Below are positions 26,249-35,859 of a stretch of DNA of 64,000 bases, in pieces (within the stretch, counting starts at the first letter, position 1; every line of letters starts with the position of its first letter). A program made the translations under genes and the position numbers. Below the pieces are notes generated by a model. The model saw nothing but the letters and a program-made list of their open reading frames with translations, was not told the DNA's origin and ran no database searches. The stretch is from SAR202 cluster bacterium bin22 (GTDB lineage: Bacteria; Chloroflexota; Dehalococcoidia; Lucifugimonadales; UBA3495): contig MPMM01000018.1 of the NCBI GenBank assembly GCA_002238505.1, forward strand, positions 1 through 64,000. Direction: 5' to 3'.

Positions 26249-28603
26249 ATGATTCCAATTGACCGATTTCAAGCTGCACTGCAAACGGCTATGGGTGGTC
26301 GACTGTTGGACCAACAACAATTCGCCGTGGTATCCCAAACTCCTGGCAATCCGCTTATAGTGGTGGCTGGGCCAGGTACCGGAAAGACCACCGCAATTGT
26401 TGCCCGGGCGTTGAAGCTGGCTTTCGTCGACGGCTGGGACCCGAACAGCATGATGTTAACTACTTTCACCAAGAAAGCTGCGGCGGAAATGCGGTCTAGG
26501 ATACTTGGTTGGGGAATCGGTGTTTCAGAGGCGCTAGGTAGCGGCAATTCCGATTTAGAGCGAAGTTTTCTGGAGAGTCTGGACATCAACAGATTCCGTA
26601 CTGGGACATTGGACAGCCTCGCAGAGCAAGTCCTATCCGAATATAGACCCGCGAACACGAGCCCGCCCGTGGTCCTCGACGAGTTCATAGCCAACGGAGT
26701 ATTGTTGAGGTCGGGTCTATTCGAGAACAACTTATGGCAAAATGCTGATTTGCTGACGTTCTCCTCCTGGCACTCTGGTAACCCAACTCCCTCGGTGCGG
26801 GACCTTTTGCGGCTCTGTAGGTCATATGCTGACCGTGCCGTTCATGACCTCCTTGACCTCCCTCAATTCGCTGCCGTCAATGGCCCCCACCAAGCTATGG
26901 CGACCGTAATTGAACAATACCAAGCAGGTCTGAGTAACTTGGGTCCCAGCGTCGTAGACTTTGCACTGCTGGAGTACCTATTCCTCGATCAGCTACGGTC
27001 TGGAGCACTTGACGGATTTTGCAGCGAATTGCAGGCTATATTCGTGGACGAGTATCAAGATACCAATGCGTTGCAAGAAGCAATATACATGGAGATAGCG
27101 AGGAAAACGGCTCACTCGATTACGATTGTCGGAGATGATGACCAATCACTGTACAGATTCCGGGGAGGCACAGTTGAGCTATTCAGTGGAGTGCAGCATA
27201 GGGTCCAGTCGGGCCTGAGCGGTAGCGTTCCAACAGTGCTATATCTCAGCAGCAATTACCGGTCGAGTCGTGAGTTAGTAACTTTTGTCAGCGATTTTGT
27301 AGACCTTGATCCTCAGTACCAGCCTTCTCGAATTCCAAATAAGCCCCGCCTTCAGGGACCACAATTTGACTTGGGCCTACCTGTTCTGGGACTCTTTAGA
27401 CCGAATATTGACGACTTGGCCTACGACTTGGCCGAAATGATGGATTACCTCTTCAACCAAAGAGCCGTCAGTCTCACGACAGATGTTGGGAACATAAACC
27501 TGACGGTTCCCAACGAAGGGATGCCTGGTGACTGCGCCTTCCTCGGTTTTTCGGTTCGGGAGCAAACATCTTGGAACCCGTATGGAAGTGGAGGCCAGCC
27601 CAGACTGCCATTATTGTTGAGGCAGAATCTGTCGTTATTGGGTCAGCCGATCAGTGTGTTTAACCCACGTGGCCAGCCATTACACCAAGTGATCGAAGTG
27701 CGAAGGTTATGCGGGTTGATGCTGGAATGCATAGACCCTGGTGCTGTGGTCCAAAATTCCGTGTTGAATCTCGGTCCCCAGGTTGACGAGACCTTGAACC
27801 AGTGGCGAGGGGCGGCACGGAGGTTCATTTCTTCAAACCCTTCTCCTACGATTCCCAGTTCTTTGATTGACTTCGTAGCATCCTGGGGCTCAAAGACCCC
27901 TCAGATAGGAAACAATTGGCCCGACAGTATTCCTCTCTTGGACCTTTGTTACCAAATTTCCACTTGGCTCCCTTCGTTACACGAGGAACCTGAGAAGCAG
28001 ATATTCCTGGAAGTCATCGCTAGAGCAATCACCAAGTCCGCTACGCTCAATCGGTTTGGATCTAGGGTGGTGAACGAACCGAATCACCTAGAACGTCCTA
28101 GTGTGTTAGAGGCTATACGCAACATTTTTGCCCCCCTTGCGATGGGAGATATATCTATTGACGAGGAACTTCTAGAGGAATTTCCACGTGACGCAGTCAA
28201 CGTCTTGACTATTCACCAAGCCAAGGGGTTAGAGTTTCCGATGGTCATCGTTGATGTCGCTGCCCACTACAGAACCAACCATCCGTCGCATAGGAATATG
28301 CGATTTCCTGACCGACAGGAAGAAGTCCACATAGTTGAAGACTACACCATACCGCACAGCGAACTTCGGTCCGGTCAATTCAGACTTTGGCGTGATCGAG
28401 CCTTCGATGACTTGGTACGGAGATACTTCGTGGCATTTAGCCGGCCTCAGACTCTTTTGGTTCTAGTTGGCCTCAATGCCGCCCGTCCAGAAAGAACAAT
28501 CAGAAATGTCGCACTGGGTTTCGAAAGGAGCGGCACTTCACACTGGGTGGGTAACGGAAGACCCTACCAAGAAATCCAGGATATAGGGCCCTTTATTCCA
28601 TAG
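26249..28603 (+). CDS. UvrD/Rep-type SF1A helicase
   Basis: A 784-residue protein. Walker A VVAGPGTGKTTAIVARAL near residue 38, motif Ia TTFTKKAAAEMRSRI, motif II VDEYQDTNALQEAIYM near 267, motif III GDDDQSLYRFRGG, and late motifs NVLTIHQAKGLEFPMVIVD and VRRYFVAFSRPQTLLVLVG. It is a complete ATP-dependent DNA translocase. The following PD-(D/E)XK gene begins 30 bases later, so the pair resembles a split AddAB/AdnAB-like or defence helicase-nuclease. Its place between queC and dpdA suggests that it acts on unmodified DNA. Confidence 0.85.
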   Translation: MIPIDRFQAALQTAMGGRLLDQQQFAVVSQTPGNPLIVVAGPGTGKTTAIVARALKLAFVDGWDPNSMMLTTFTKKAAAEMRSRILGWGIGVSEALGSGNSDLERSFLESLDINRFRTGTLDSLAEQVLSEYRPANTSPPVVLDEFIANGVLLRSGLFENNLWQNADLLTFSSWHSGNPTPSVRDLLRLCRSYADRAVHDLLDLPQFAAVNGPHQAMATVIEQYQAGLSNLGPSVVDFALLEYLFLDQLRSGALDGFCSELQAIFVDEYQDTNALQEAIYMEIARKTAHSITIVGDDDQSLYRFRGGTVELFSGVQHRVQSGLSGSVPTVLYLSSNYRSSRELVTFVSDFVDLDPQYQPSRIPNKPRLQGPQFDLGLPVLGLFRPNIDDLAYDLAEMMDYLFNQRAVSLTTDVGNINLTVPNEGMPGDCAFLGFSVREQTSWNPYGSGGQPRLPLLLRQNLSLLGQPISVFNPRGQPLHQVIEVRRLCGLMLECIDPGAVVQNSVLNLGPQVDETLNQWRGAARRFISSNPSPTIPSSLIDFVASWGSKTPQIGNNWPDSIPLLDLCYQISTWLPSLHEEPEKQIFLEVIARAITKSATLNRFGSRVVNEPNHLERPSVLEAIRNIFAPLAMGDISIDEELLEEFPRDAVNVLTIHQAKGLEFPMVIVDVAAHYRTNHPSHRNMRFPDRQEEVHIVEDYTIPHSELRSGQFRLWRDRAFDDLVRRYFVAFSRPQTLLVLVGLNAARPERTIRNVALGFERSGTSHWVGNGRPYQEIQDIGPFIP

Positions 28604-28632
28604 ACAGCACACACAACTGAGGAGCAATTACC

Positions 28633-29775
28633 ATGACTCTATTGCCGGTGAGAAACCCGATATACATGGTGCCAAACTACAGTGTGACGGGAGATATTCT
28701 CTCCTTCAGCCGATGTGGTCTCCAATACCGATACCTCAATGGTAGTTCTCTGCCTCCATCTCGGCCAGTCCAGATGTGGTTCGGAGAATTCATCCATGGT
28801 GTGTTGGAACTGGCGACCAGGTACTTCCAAGAAGGCCATTTCGGGTCTTTGCCATGGGACAGTGCCCAGATTGACTCCCAAATATGCGCCCCTGTTGTCG
28901 CTAGATTGGCCACCGAGGGAAAAACGCCTCGAAGTCGAGCAGCAGAAGAAAATGCCCGGAATCGGGCGCTAGTGGCCATCAACCAGTTGGGACCAGACCT
29001 GTTCCCTCTGGTTGAAGCCGCGGAAGTATCGGTAAGTGGCACGAGGCGAATGCCCCCAAACACCCAGTACCGAGCGAGTTACTTCGAGATTACTGGCCGG
29101 ATCGACCTAGTAACGAGTTTTAGATTGGATGACTTTAAACCCGAAGAAAACCCAATAGTGGACGCTATCCGTGCCATGGTCCCCGAAGAATCCGCCAATG
29201 ACCCATTCGAAGTCTTGGTTGACTACAAGGGGACGCGCCGACCTTCGACATCCTCGGATGAGTGGCAATTGTACGAGCGCCAGCTACAAACCTATGCTTG
29301 GTTGAGGCAACGGCAGCCCAATAGCCTCCCGGTTGTTGCTGGATTGGTCATTTTTGTCAACGAACTCCTGCCCACCACCTCCGACATGACGAAGCTAGGG
29401 GTGGACATTAACAAGGGTGAAACCGACGTCATTCCCGAGCCCAATAGCTTGGACCAACAAATCGTCTTGGGAACCCGTCATGGCGACTCGCCGTTTGGCC
29501 TTTCGTGGGGCTACAGATTGGCAAGAGCTCTGAGGGTCGTTCCCGTGGATGACGCAAATCAGAAAGATGCTTTGGACAGGTTCGACGGCATAGTTGAGCA
29601 GATCGAATCAAGTGTTGACCAAGAGCTTTCGTCTGGGTCGATCCAACAGAGTTGGACTCCCCGTCCGGTGGATGAAACTTGCGTGGCCTGTGACTTCCAA
29701 ACGGTTTGTCCAATGTCCCCTTACCTGGGACCCGCTCTGGCACCCTTGGGTAGGAGGTCTCCTGACGATTTTTAG
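28633..29775 (+). CDS. Cas4/RecB-like PD-(D/E)XK nuclease with Fe-S cysteines
   Basis: A 380-residue protein with GAGGAG before the ATG. An early Cys (SFSRCGLQYRYL), the FGEFIHGVLE helix, then FEVLVDYKGT (Asp and Lys of the nuclease core near residue 197), QLQTYAWLRQRQ (motif Q/Y) and a C-terminal cluster CVACDFQTVCPMS give the 1+3 cysteine Fe-S arrangement of Cas4 and AddB-type nucleases. It probably cuts DNA together with the upstream helicase. Confidence 0.85.
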   Translation: MTLLPVRNPIYMVPNYSVTGDILSFSRCGLQYRYLNGSSLPPSRPVQMWFGEFIHGVLELATRYFQEGHFGSLPWDSAQIDSQICAPVVARLATEGKTPRSRAAEENARNRALVAINQLGPDLFPLVEAAEVSVSGTRRMPPNTQYRASYFEITGRIDLVTSFRLDDFKPEENPIVDAIRAMVPEESANDPFEVLVDYKGTRRPSTSSDEWQLYERQLQTYAWLRQRQPNSLPVVAGLVIFVNELLPTTSDMTKLGVDINKGETDVIPEPNSLDQQIVLGTRHGDSPFGLSWGYRLARALRVVPVDDANQKDALDRFDGIVEQIESSVDQELSSGSIQQSWTPRPVDETCVACDFQTVCPMSPYLGPALAPLGRRSPDDF

Positions 29776-29843
29776 CTTGAAGACAGGTAGGTATGGCCAA
29801 CTTCGACGTATAACCACGGGCTGAGGAGCGCCATACGCGGACT

Positions 29844-31547
29844 TCAATATAGGCTGTCATGCAACATTAGGGTGTTGTGGGCGCCACGCCGCTTGTTCCG
29901 GTTTGCACCACGGAATATCAGCATGTGTATCCCTAAACTCGTACAGAATTTGCAAACGCACTTCTTCCAAGGACGTTCCTCAAGGGTTCGGCGGTATTTT
30001 GTCTCCATAGACTTGGTCTCGCTAGACCTGGCAAGGTGGCTATCGTAGTTGAGGACAGCATCAAGAACCTCGTTGATACCAACTTCGTCCCTGTCGTATT
30101 GGCAAAGAAAGTTCAAGACCTCCAGTTCTTCTTTCTCCAATTGCTCGATATCGGCCTCCATTTCATTTAGGCGGTTCCGCGTGCGGCCATCCTTGGTCAT
30201 GGGCACTCGGATGGCTGCGTACCAATTTCCGTCGGCGCCCAGATAATTTTGATCTGATCTAAGCCACGCCTTTCGGAAGTACGTAGCACTGTCGAAACTG
30301 TCAACTTTGAGCTCCCGGAAGAAGTCCTGCAAGCCGGGCCGAAAGATCCCAAAGAGATGAATCCACGGTCTGCGAGTTCGGGCATCGGCTGCTTTAGCCA
30401 CGGCGGCTACTATACTTTTGACCTCCGCGTCGCCTTTCGGGACAAGACCCCCTATCGCCAAGTGGCGGTACCCCATCTCGTAATAATGGTGGACTGACTG
30501 CGCATACTGGTCGGGGCTCAGAGCTTGAATCGTCCCAACGGGGTTGAATTGAACTTTCCGCCGTCTAGCGGATTCAATGAAAAGCTCAGCGTTGCGTCGA
30601 GTTAGGTCTACCCTCTCTAGTCTTTCGGCGATGCTTAACTCGATAGCTTTTCCTTCCCGGCTTATTTTCTGTGCAGGAATGTGGTCGACGGAAGCTCCAA
30701 AATCAAAGCCGTAAGATTCATAGAGTGCTACTGCCTGGTCGACGGAGATAGCCGGGATATCCTCATTGAGGTAGCTGAAGGCCCCACAGTCTCCGAACAG
30801 GTACTGAGAATCAGTCAGACCGTAATGGCTTCGAAGCGGTTTGGGTGATAGGGAACTGATTTCAGTGCCTTCCAGTCTGCGCAGTGGCCCCTTCTGCGAA
30901 CCTTGTTGAGCTAGGCTGACCAAAATTCCGTCGGACATCTGCTTGGGTTGCATGAGAACCGAACAATGTTTGTCGTTTCGCTCTTCACGTCTCGGAGCGG
31001 AAAAGGAATCGGACTCAAAATCAAAATCTGGGTCTAACAAGTCATCCCAATCTGGAAGAAAATATGTGAACCTGCCAGTACCTCCCTCTATATCAACTCT
31101 TAGTCGGCGGGGCGACTGTGAAGCCGAAAGAAAACTCTTGATCTTACTTAGTTTCTCTCCAATCCCTCCCTGGAAAACTTCATGCTTTATCCCGAGCCGC
31201 TCTAGGGCCGGTTTCACAGCAGGCAGGTAGTCCTTCCCCAAAGATACGTAAGCGGAATCGTGAGAAGCAGCCCATTTATAGAGGACCTCGGCGCACTCCG
31301 TTTCCTTGGCTCTAGCAGTTGCCACGTCCATTCGTTGGTCGTAATTCTCAATACCTTTGAGAATTCCGAACAACCCATGCTTCGCAGACAAGACGCCGAC
31401 AGATACATCCTGAGGCCAGTGATAATCTCGGAAGTGTTTTCTGAGGATTTGATAAGCAGGACCGTTATACCTGAACAGGGCTGGAAGCAAGCCGTCAGAA
31501 ACCTGCTTGCGGCCTGAGCAGGATAGGATCAAGAGTTTCTTGCTCAA
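29844..31547 (-). CDS. dpdA: DpdA-like tRNA-guanine transglycosylase homologue
   Basis: I prefer a TTG at 31547 with AAAGAGG eight bases upstream (567 residues); the track opens at 31610. Residues 1-150 form a YaaA/DUF6884-like domain (KLLILSCSGRKQV, VLSAKHGLFGIL). The TGT fold follows with FGDCGAFSYLNED (near 250), FGASVDHIPAQKI, FNPVGTIQALSPD and HLAIGGLVPKGDAEV. The zinc site KKCVCKFCTSLGIHM plus GAHNTLML is complete. DpdA inserts preQ0 into DNA in 7-deazaguanine systems, and the linked QueC supports this over tRNA queuosine. It is convergent with the nuclease gene. Confidence 0.75.
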   Translation of the reverse strand: MSKKLLILSCSGRKQVSDGLLPALFRYNGPAYQILRKHFRDYHWPQDVSVGVLSAKHGLFGILKGIENYDQRMDVATARAKETECAEVLYKWAASHDSAYVSLGKDYLPAVKPALERLGIKHEVFQGGIGEKLSKIKSFLSASQSPRRLRVDIEGGTGRFTYFLPDWDDLLDPDFDFESDSFSAPRREERNDKHCSVLMQPKQMSDGILVSLAQQGSQKGPLRRLEGTEISSLSPKPLRSHYGLTDSQYLFGDCGAFSYLNEDIPAISVDQAVALYESYGFDFGASVDHIPAQKISREGKAIELSIAERLERVDLTRRNAELFIESARRRKVQFNPVGTIQALSPDQYAQSVHHYYEMGYRHLAIGGLVPKGDAEVKSIVAAVAKAADARTRRPWIHLFGIFRPGLQDFFRELKVDSFDSATYFRKAWLRSDQNYLGADGNWYAAIRVPMTKDGRTRNRLNEMEADIEQLEKEELEVLNFLCQYDRDEVGINEVLDAVLNYDSHLARSSETKSMETKYRRTLEERPWKKCVCKFCTSLGIHMLIFRGANRNKRRGAHNTLMLHDSLY

Positions 31548-31761
31548 TGACACTACCTCTTTGCCAAAATGGGTTGAGCATCGCTCGTTCTGTAGTCTGG
31601 CCACACGCACAGTTCAAACCGACCTTGGATGTGCAAGGCAAATAGGACTTTCGCTAAGCCGAGACAGAGTCAAGTTCGCAACATCATCTTTAGGTTGTGT
31701 TCAGACATCCAGTCACTTGTACGATTACAAGCATCCCCCACGAACAGCGCCTGGCGAGGTA

Positions 31762-34302
31762 TCAGGCTTTGTAAGTGCCTCCCAGCGTTGCCAGCGCCTC
31801 GGGAAACTCGGCTTCGTGGAAAACGAGGCGGAATGTACCCTTGGCCGGCCCGTCCTTGATGGTCATTGTTCCACAGTTGAAGGCGTTTTGGAGCGTCTCA
31901 AGCACTCGCTGTTTGTAGTCGGTATCCGGGTTGCCGCGCAGGTGCTCACCTTTGGTTTCGAAGACCAACACATGAGGTTTGCCCTTGGTTTCACCGCCCA
32001 TAGCCACGAAATCAGGCCAGATTCGTTCCTGTTTCCAGCCCCGGAGATAGTAGTCTCCACGCTGTCGGACTGCCACCCGGTGCCACCATTTCAGCGCCTT
32101 CTGTTCATCTAGGTAGCGGGCGAAGTTACGTTCCAGAGTTGAATCGAACTGCTGTGCATATACAGGTTCAAACAGACTGAGTTGTACCTGTCTCCCGTCG
32201 TTCCCCGCCAGGAGCGCCGCATCGCTGGCTATGGGTATTTCGTAGCTTTCGACCATGCGGAAATTCGGTTGGCGCCCCTCCAGGTCAAAGCGTATCTGGC
32301 CGTCGCGCAACTTGTCGCGGAAGATTTTTTCTGCCTGAAGTAGCAACTGATTCGACACATGGTCTCTTAGCGCGAATGCCAGGTAGGAACGGCGGTCATA
32401 GATTTCGTCGTCTGTGTCGCCGTCGTCTCGAAGTTTCTCCACAAATTGCTGTGAGATCCGAGCCGCTTGCCACGGATTCGGAACCACATCTGACAACCGG
32501 CGGGCAAACCAGTTTAACTGAACATCCTTGGCAATGTTCAGTTCTGTCTCAGGATGAAAAACGGGAAGCGCATTACCGACGTCAACGCTTGCGGATTGCC
32601 GGACAGCCCTGTCCGGGAGGCTGCTCTTTGGGTCGGGAGGCTCAATCGTGTTCCAGTCAATTTCCGGTAGTATATGGGCCTGGTAATCCAACTCGCCCCA
32701 CCCTTCACCACGCTGATGTAGAACCAGAGGAAGGAAGATATCCTTGCCCTCAAACCCTTCCCGCCGCTGTAGGGTGATGCGCCGGAAGTCAGTCGAGTCA
32801 CTGGTCACTGCGTCCCCCAGGCCAGTCAAGCCCTCTTCTTCCAAACCTTGTTTGACCTGCGCCACCGCGTCGCCAACGCTTGTGTTCCAGCAGTAGACGT
32901 AGCACTGGTCCAAGGACTCCCGTCCGGTACGCCGGGCGTGAGGCTGACGCATCACTCGGCCCACCAACTGAGTGATGGCTCGCTGGGCGCGGGTGTTGTC
33001 CAGCATCACCAACAAATAGGCAAAGGGGCAATCCCAACCCTCCATAAGGGCGGCCCTGGTGATTACCCATCGTACTGGAGAAAACTCCGACAACAGGTCT
33101 TCACGGCGTAATTCGTCCAGCTCAGAGGATTTCACGGCAATGGAGTCTTCGGACACCCCCAGGTTCTGGGTCAGATACTCCCTCACGTCCTCCGAGTGGA
33201 CACGCTCCCCATCCCTCTGGTCCCTGCCCGTGCGCTCTACCCGCACAACGGCTATTGGGCGAATGTAACGGCCTGCGCTCATCTGCAACGAATTCGCTTC
33301 CGTATCAAGGCGCTCCAGTTCGTCGTGGGCCTGGGCTAAGGTGAAATGCCAGTCGGCGTTGGTGAAGGACGTCACCTGAACCGGGAGTTTAATCATCTCC
33401 TCGTTTTTCAGTTCCACTCCGGTAATATCAACCAGCAGGTTGCTAATCCCCTGGTTTGGCGTAGCGGAAAGTTCAATCACCAGGCTGGGATCCAAGCGGC
33501 TGACCGACCGCGCAAACTCTTCGTTGGCCTCCAAGTTGCGAGCGCCATAAGCCTTGTGCGCCTCATCCAGTATCACCACCGGGCGCAGCATCTTGAAGAC
33601 GTTGAAAAGACTGTGCTTCACCGGGCCGTCGTCGGTAATCCGCTCCAAATCAGGATAGTCATTGAGCAGCCTGGCGTCGCCGAGCAAGTCGTCGCTGTCC
33701 GGGAAGAGCGTGGGATAACGTCCCGAGTCACGGAACATCCGCAGAAAATCGCGGCCCCGCTGCCGATTGGCGGCCGGCAACATCAGCAGCATGACGCAAA
33801 GGTAATTTTCTATGTCCGCCTTAGTGAACAATTCTTCTTTTTCGAGCAGCTTGACCCTTCCCGCACTGGCGATTTCCAGCATTTGCCTGTAGGGGTGCTC
33901 CCGGCTCCGCAATGCGGCTTTGGTCTGTTCGTAAATGGCCCGAGTTGGCATGACCCACAGCGTCAGGCCGGTTTGCCGCCGGAGCCGCTGCAACGCAGCG
34001 GCGGCGAGAAGGGTCTTGCCGCCCCCCGTAGGCACTTTGAAGCAAATATGGGGGACGGGCCGGTTGGCATCATCGGTGCGGCTGACGTACTCACCGGCGG
34101 AATCTGCGACACGTCCAGCATCCTTCAACTGCTGCCATGCAATCTTGGGATAGTTGTAAAGGTCTTCGGAAATCGTGATGGCAGGACCTGCTTGCTTGAG
34201 AGCGTTGATGGCGGTTTGGGACTGCAATCGTGCTGAAGTGAGCGCATCCAGCCAAGCAGTAAAAGCTTCGAGCGAATTGGTTTGGTAGTCTTTCAACTCC
34301 AT
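31762..34302 (-). CDS. res: Type III restriction enzyme, Res subunit
   Basis: An 846-residue protein with AGGGGGG before the ATG. SF2 motifs: CFKVPTGGGKTLLAAAALQ near residue 90, VILDEAHKAYGARN near 245, ELSATPNQGISN and QLVGRVMRQPHARRTG. The C-terminal nuclease motif WPDFVAMGG...VLVFETKGEHLRG (D-ExK) is intact near 760-785. It follows mod by 10 bases. Type III Res cuts DNA when paired with Mod bound at two unmethylated sites. All motifs look functional. Confidence 0.9.
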   Translation of the reverse strand: MELKDYQTNSLEAFTAWLDALTSARLQSQTAINALKQAGPAITISEDLYNYPKIAWQQLKDAGRVADSAGEYVSRTDDANRPVPHICFKVPTGGGKTLLAAAALQRLRRQTGLTLWVMPTRAIYEQTKAALRSREHPYRQMLEIASAGRVKLLEKEELFTKADIENYLCVMLLMLPAANRQRGRDFLRMFRDSGRYPTLFPDSDDLLGDARLLNDYPDLERITDDGPVKHSLFNVFKMLRPVVILDEAHKAYGARNLEANEEFARSVSRLDPSLVIELSATPNQGISNLLVDITGVELKNEEMIKLPVQVTSFTNADWHFTLAQAHDELERLDTEANSLQMSAGRYIRPIAVVRVERTGRDQRDGERVHSEDVREYLTQNLGVSEDSIAVKSSELDELRREDLLSEFSPVRWVITRAALMEGWDCPFAYLLVMLDNTRAQRAITQLVGRVMRQPHARRTGRESLDQCYVYCWNTSVGDAVAQVKQGLEEEGLTGLGDAVTSDSTDFRRITLQRREGFEGKDIFLPLVLHQRGEGWGELDYQAHILPEIDWNTIEPPDPKSSLPDRAVRQSASVDVGNALPVFHPETELNIAKDVQLNWFARRLSDVVPNPWQAARISQQFVEKLRDDGDTDDEIYDRRSYLAFALRDHVSNQLLLQAEKIFRDKLRDGQIRFDLEGRQPNFRMVESYEIPIASDAALLAGNDGRQVQLSLFEPVYAQQFDSTLERNFARYLDEQKALKWWHRVAVRQRGDYYLRGWKQERIWPDFVAMGGETKGKPHVLVFETKGEHLRGNPDTDYKQRVLETLQNAFNCGTMTIKDGPAKGTFRLVFHEAEFPEALATLGGTYKA

Positions 34303-34312
34303 ACCAAACCCC

Positions 34313-35848
34313 CTATTGTCCTGCCTTGTGAATCTCGTAAGGCAACTGGGAGAATGTGACTCCCATAGATGTCAACTCCCGCTGCCCGATGTACTTGCCC
34401 GGCCCGAAGACGACGGCTTTCCTGCCTTCCTTCTGGCTAAGTGCGCTGATGCGAATCGCTCGCTCCTCATTCAACATCCCGCCATTGTTTTTGAGATAAT
34501 CCAAGTCAGGTTCGTACAACAGGTGGTAGTTGGTCGTGTCGCTGCTGTAAAACAGACCATCGTCGTTCTGTGGAGAAATTGTCGAGGCGCCGACAGAAAG
34601 CCCGGCCGACGTATGGAGCAAGTAAGCCGCCAGTGCTGAATATTCCGGCAGTGAGTCGCCGGTTAACATTCCCTCCACGTCAATCGGATCGCCCAGCGTG
34701 CAGTAGGTGAAGGAGCCACCGAAACCTTCTTGTCTCGATGCATCCCTAGCGCCGGGAATACCGTTGATAACCCGGCGCACCCGCTCGGCGGTAATGGTGT
34801 CGGCGTAGTCCTCACACTCCACTAGAATGAACTTGCGATTGCCTCCATCCTCCTGATTCAAAGCAAGGACGGCGTGGGCAGTTGTGCCAGAGCCTGCGAA
34901 GGAATCTAGGACGATGGCATCCGAGTCATCAAGCATAGTTAAGATCCGCTGAATAAGAGCTACGTTCTTTTCTCCATTAGGAAAGTTAAAGCGCGTATCG
35001 TATTCCTGAATGTCCGTCCAGTTAGTATCCAGCATTGTGCTGGTACTGGCATCAAGCAAATACTGTGGTGCCCCAGTACGTGGATTGGGGCGCAGTTTGC
35101 CATCAGCGACAAGTTCTTCTGCCCTCTCCTGAGAATACATCCAATGCCTTCCAGTTGGGGGAGTAGTTCCGAAGAGTTCGTACTCCATTGACGGACGAAT
35201 TCCGGGTGCATCAAATGCGTGCCAGCGTGCGGCTTTTTCATGAAATGTTGTCGGTGGGATGATCAACCCATCCGTGGATTTGGAATAAAACAGAACAAAG
35301 TTATACCCTTCGTTTAGCGCCCTTATATGTTCACGCTCTCTAATGTTTTTCTTTACACGAGCAACTGCAATAATATTACGGAAATTGCTTTCTCCAAAAA
35401 TCTCATCCATAAGCATCCGCAAATGGTGTTGCTCGTTGTCGTCAATGGATACAAAAACCACGCCATCATCGGCCAGCAATTCCTTTAAGAGATGGAGCCG
35501 CGGCCACATCATACAAAGCCACTTGTCATGCCGCTCGAGGTCTTCTCCGTCAACCGGGCTTTGCTGGTTGAACCATTCCTTGAACAGCGGGCCGTTCACA
35601 TTGTCGTTATAGACCCAACCCTCGTTGCCGGTGTTGTAGGGCGGGTCAATGTAGATGCACTTGACTTTGCCGGCATAGCGGGGTAGTAGCGCCTTCAGGG
35701 CGTGCAAATTGTCGCCGTGGATGATGAGGTTGTCATCAGCATCAGCTAGGTTCAGCGACTTTTCCGGGTCGGCAACGAGCGGCCGGTAGGGAACGGTCAG
35801 GTGGTGGGCGTAGATGTGCTGCTTGCCCTTGAAGTCCAACGTCGGCAT
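34313..35848 (-). CDS. mod: Type III DNA methyltransferase, Mod subunit
   Basis: A 511-residue protein. The catalytic IYIDPPYNTGNEGW (DPPY) lies near residue 67 and the SAM-binding VLDSFAGSGTTAHAVL near 318; this order is that of beta-class adenine methylases used in type III systems. The middle (about 130-300) is the target-recognition region. GGGAGAG precedes the ATG. It follows a PIN toxin gene by 11 bases, so antitoxin, toxin, mod and res appear to be one operon. Confidence 0.9.
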   Translation of the reverse strand: MPTLDFKGKQHIYAHHLTVPYRPLVADPEKSLNLADADDNLIIHGDNLHALKALLPRYAGKVKCIYIDPPYNTGNEGWVYNDNVNGPLFKEWFNQQSPVDGEDLERHDKWLCMMWPRLHLLKELLADDGVVFVSIDDNEQHHLRMLMDEIFGESNFRNIIAVARVKKNIREREHIRALNEGYNFVLFYSKSTDGLIIPPTTFHEKAARWHAFDAPGIRPSMEYELFGTTPPTGRHWMYSQERAEELVADGKLRPNPRTGAPQYLLDASTSTMLDTNWTDIQEYDTRFNFPNGEKNVALIQRILTMLDDSDAIVLDSFAGSGTTAHAVLALNQEDGGNRKFILVECEDYADTITAERVRRVINGIPGARDASRQEGFGGSFTYCTLGDPIDVEGMLTGDSLPEYSALAAYLLHTSAGLSVGASTISPQNDDGLFYSSDTTNYHLLYEPDLDYLKNNGGMLNEERAIRISALSQKEGRKAVVFGPGKYIGQRELTSMGVTFSQLPYEIHKAGQ

Positions 35849-35859
35849 AGCTGCTCTCC

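Noticed and set aside
28633-29775. Cas4 of a CRISPR system
   Set aside because: The Fe-S nuclease pattern is Cas4-like, but there is no array, Cas1 or Cas2, and it is coupled to a UvrD-type helicase.
25183-31547. Type IV CBASS or QatABCD, which also use QueC- or TGT-like proteins
   Set aside because: No CD-NTase, OGG-like, QatA/B or TatD gene lies in this cluster, and the CBASS at 53-55.8 kb is separate and has a patatin effector. Not fully excluded.
33346-34236. 296-residue plus-strand frame opposite the Res gene
   Set aside because: Shadow of a well-supported type III Res gene; no family features.
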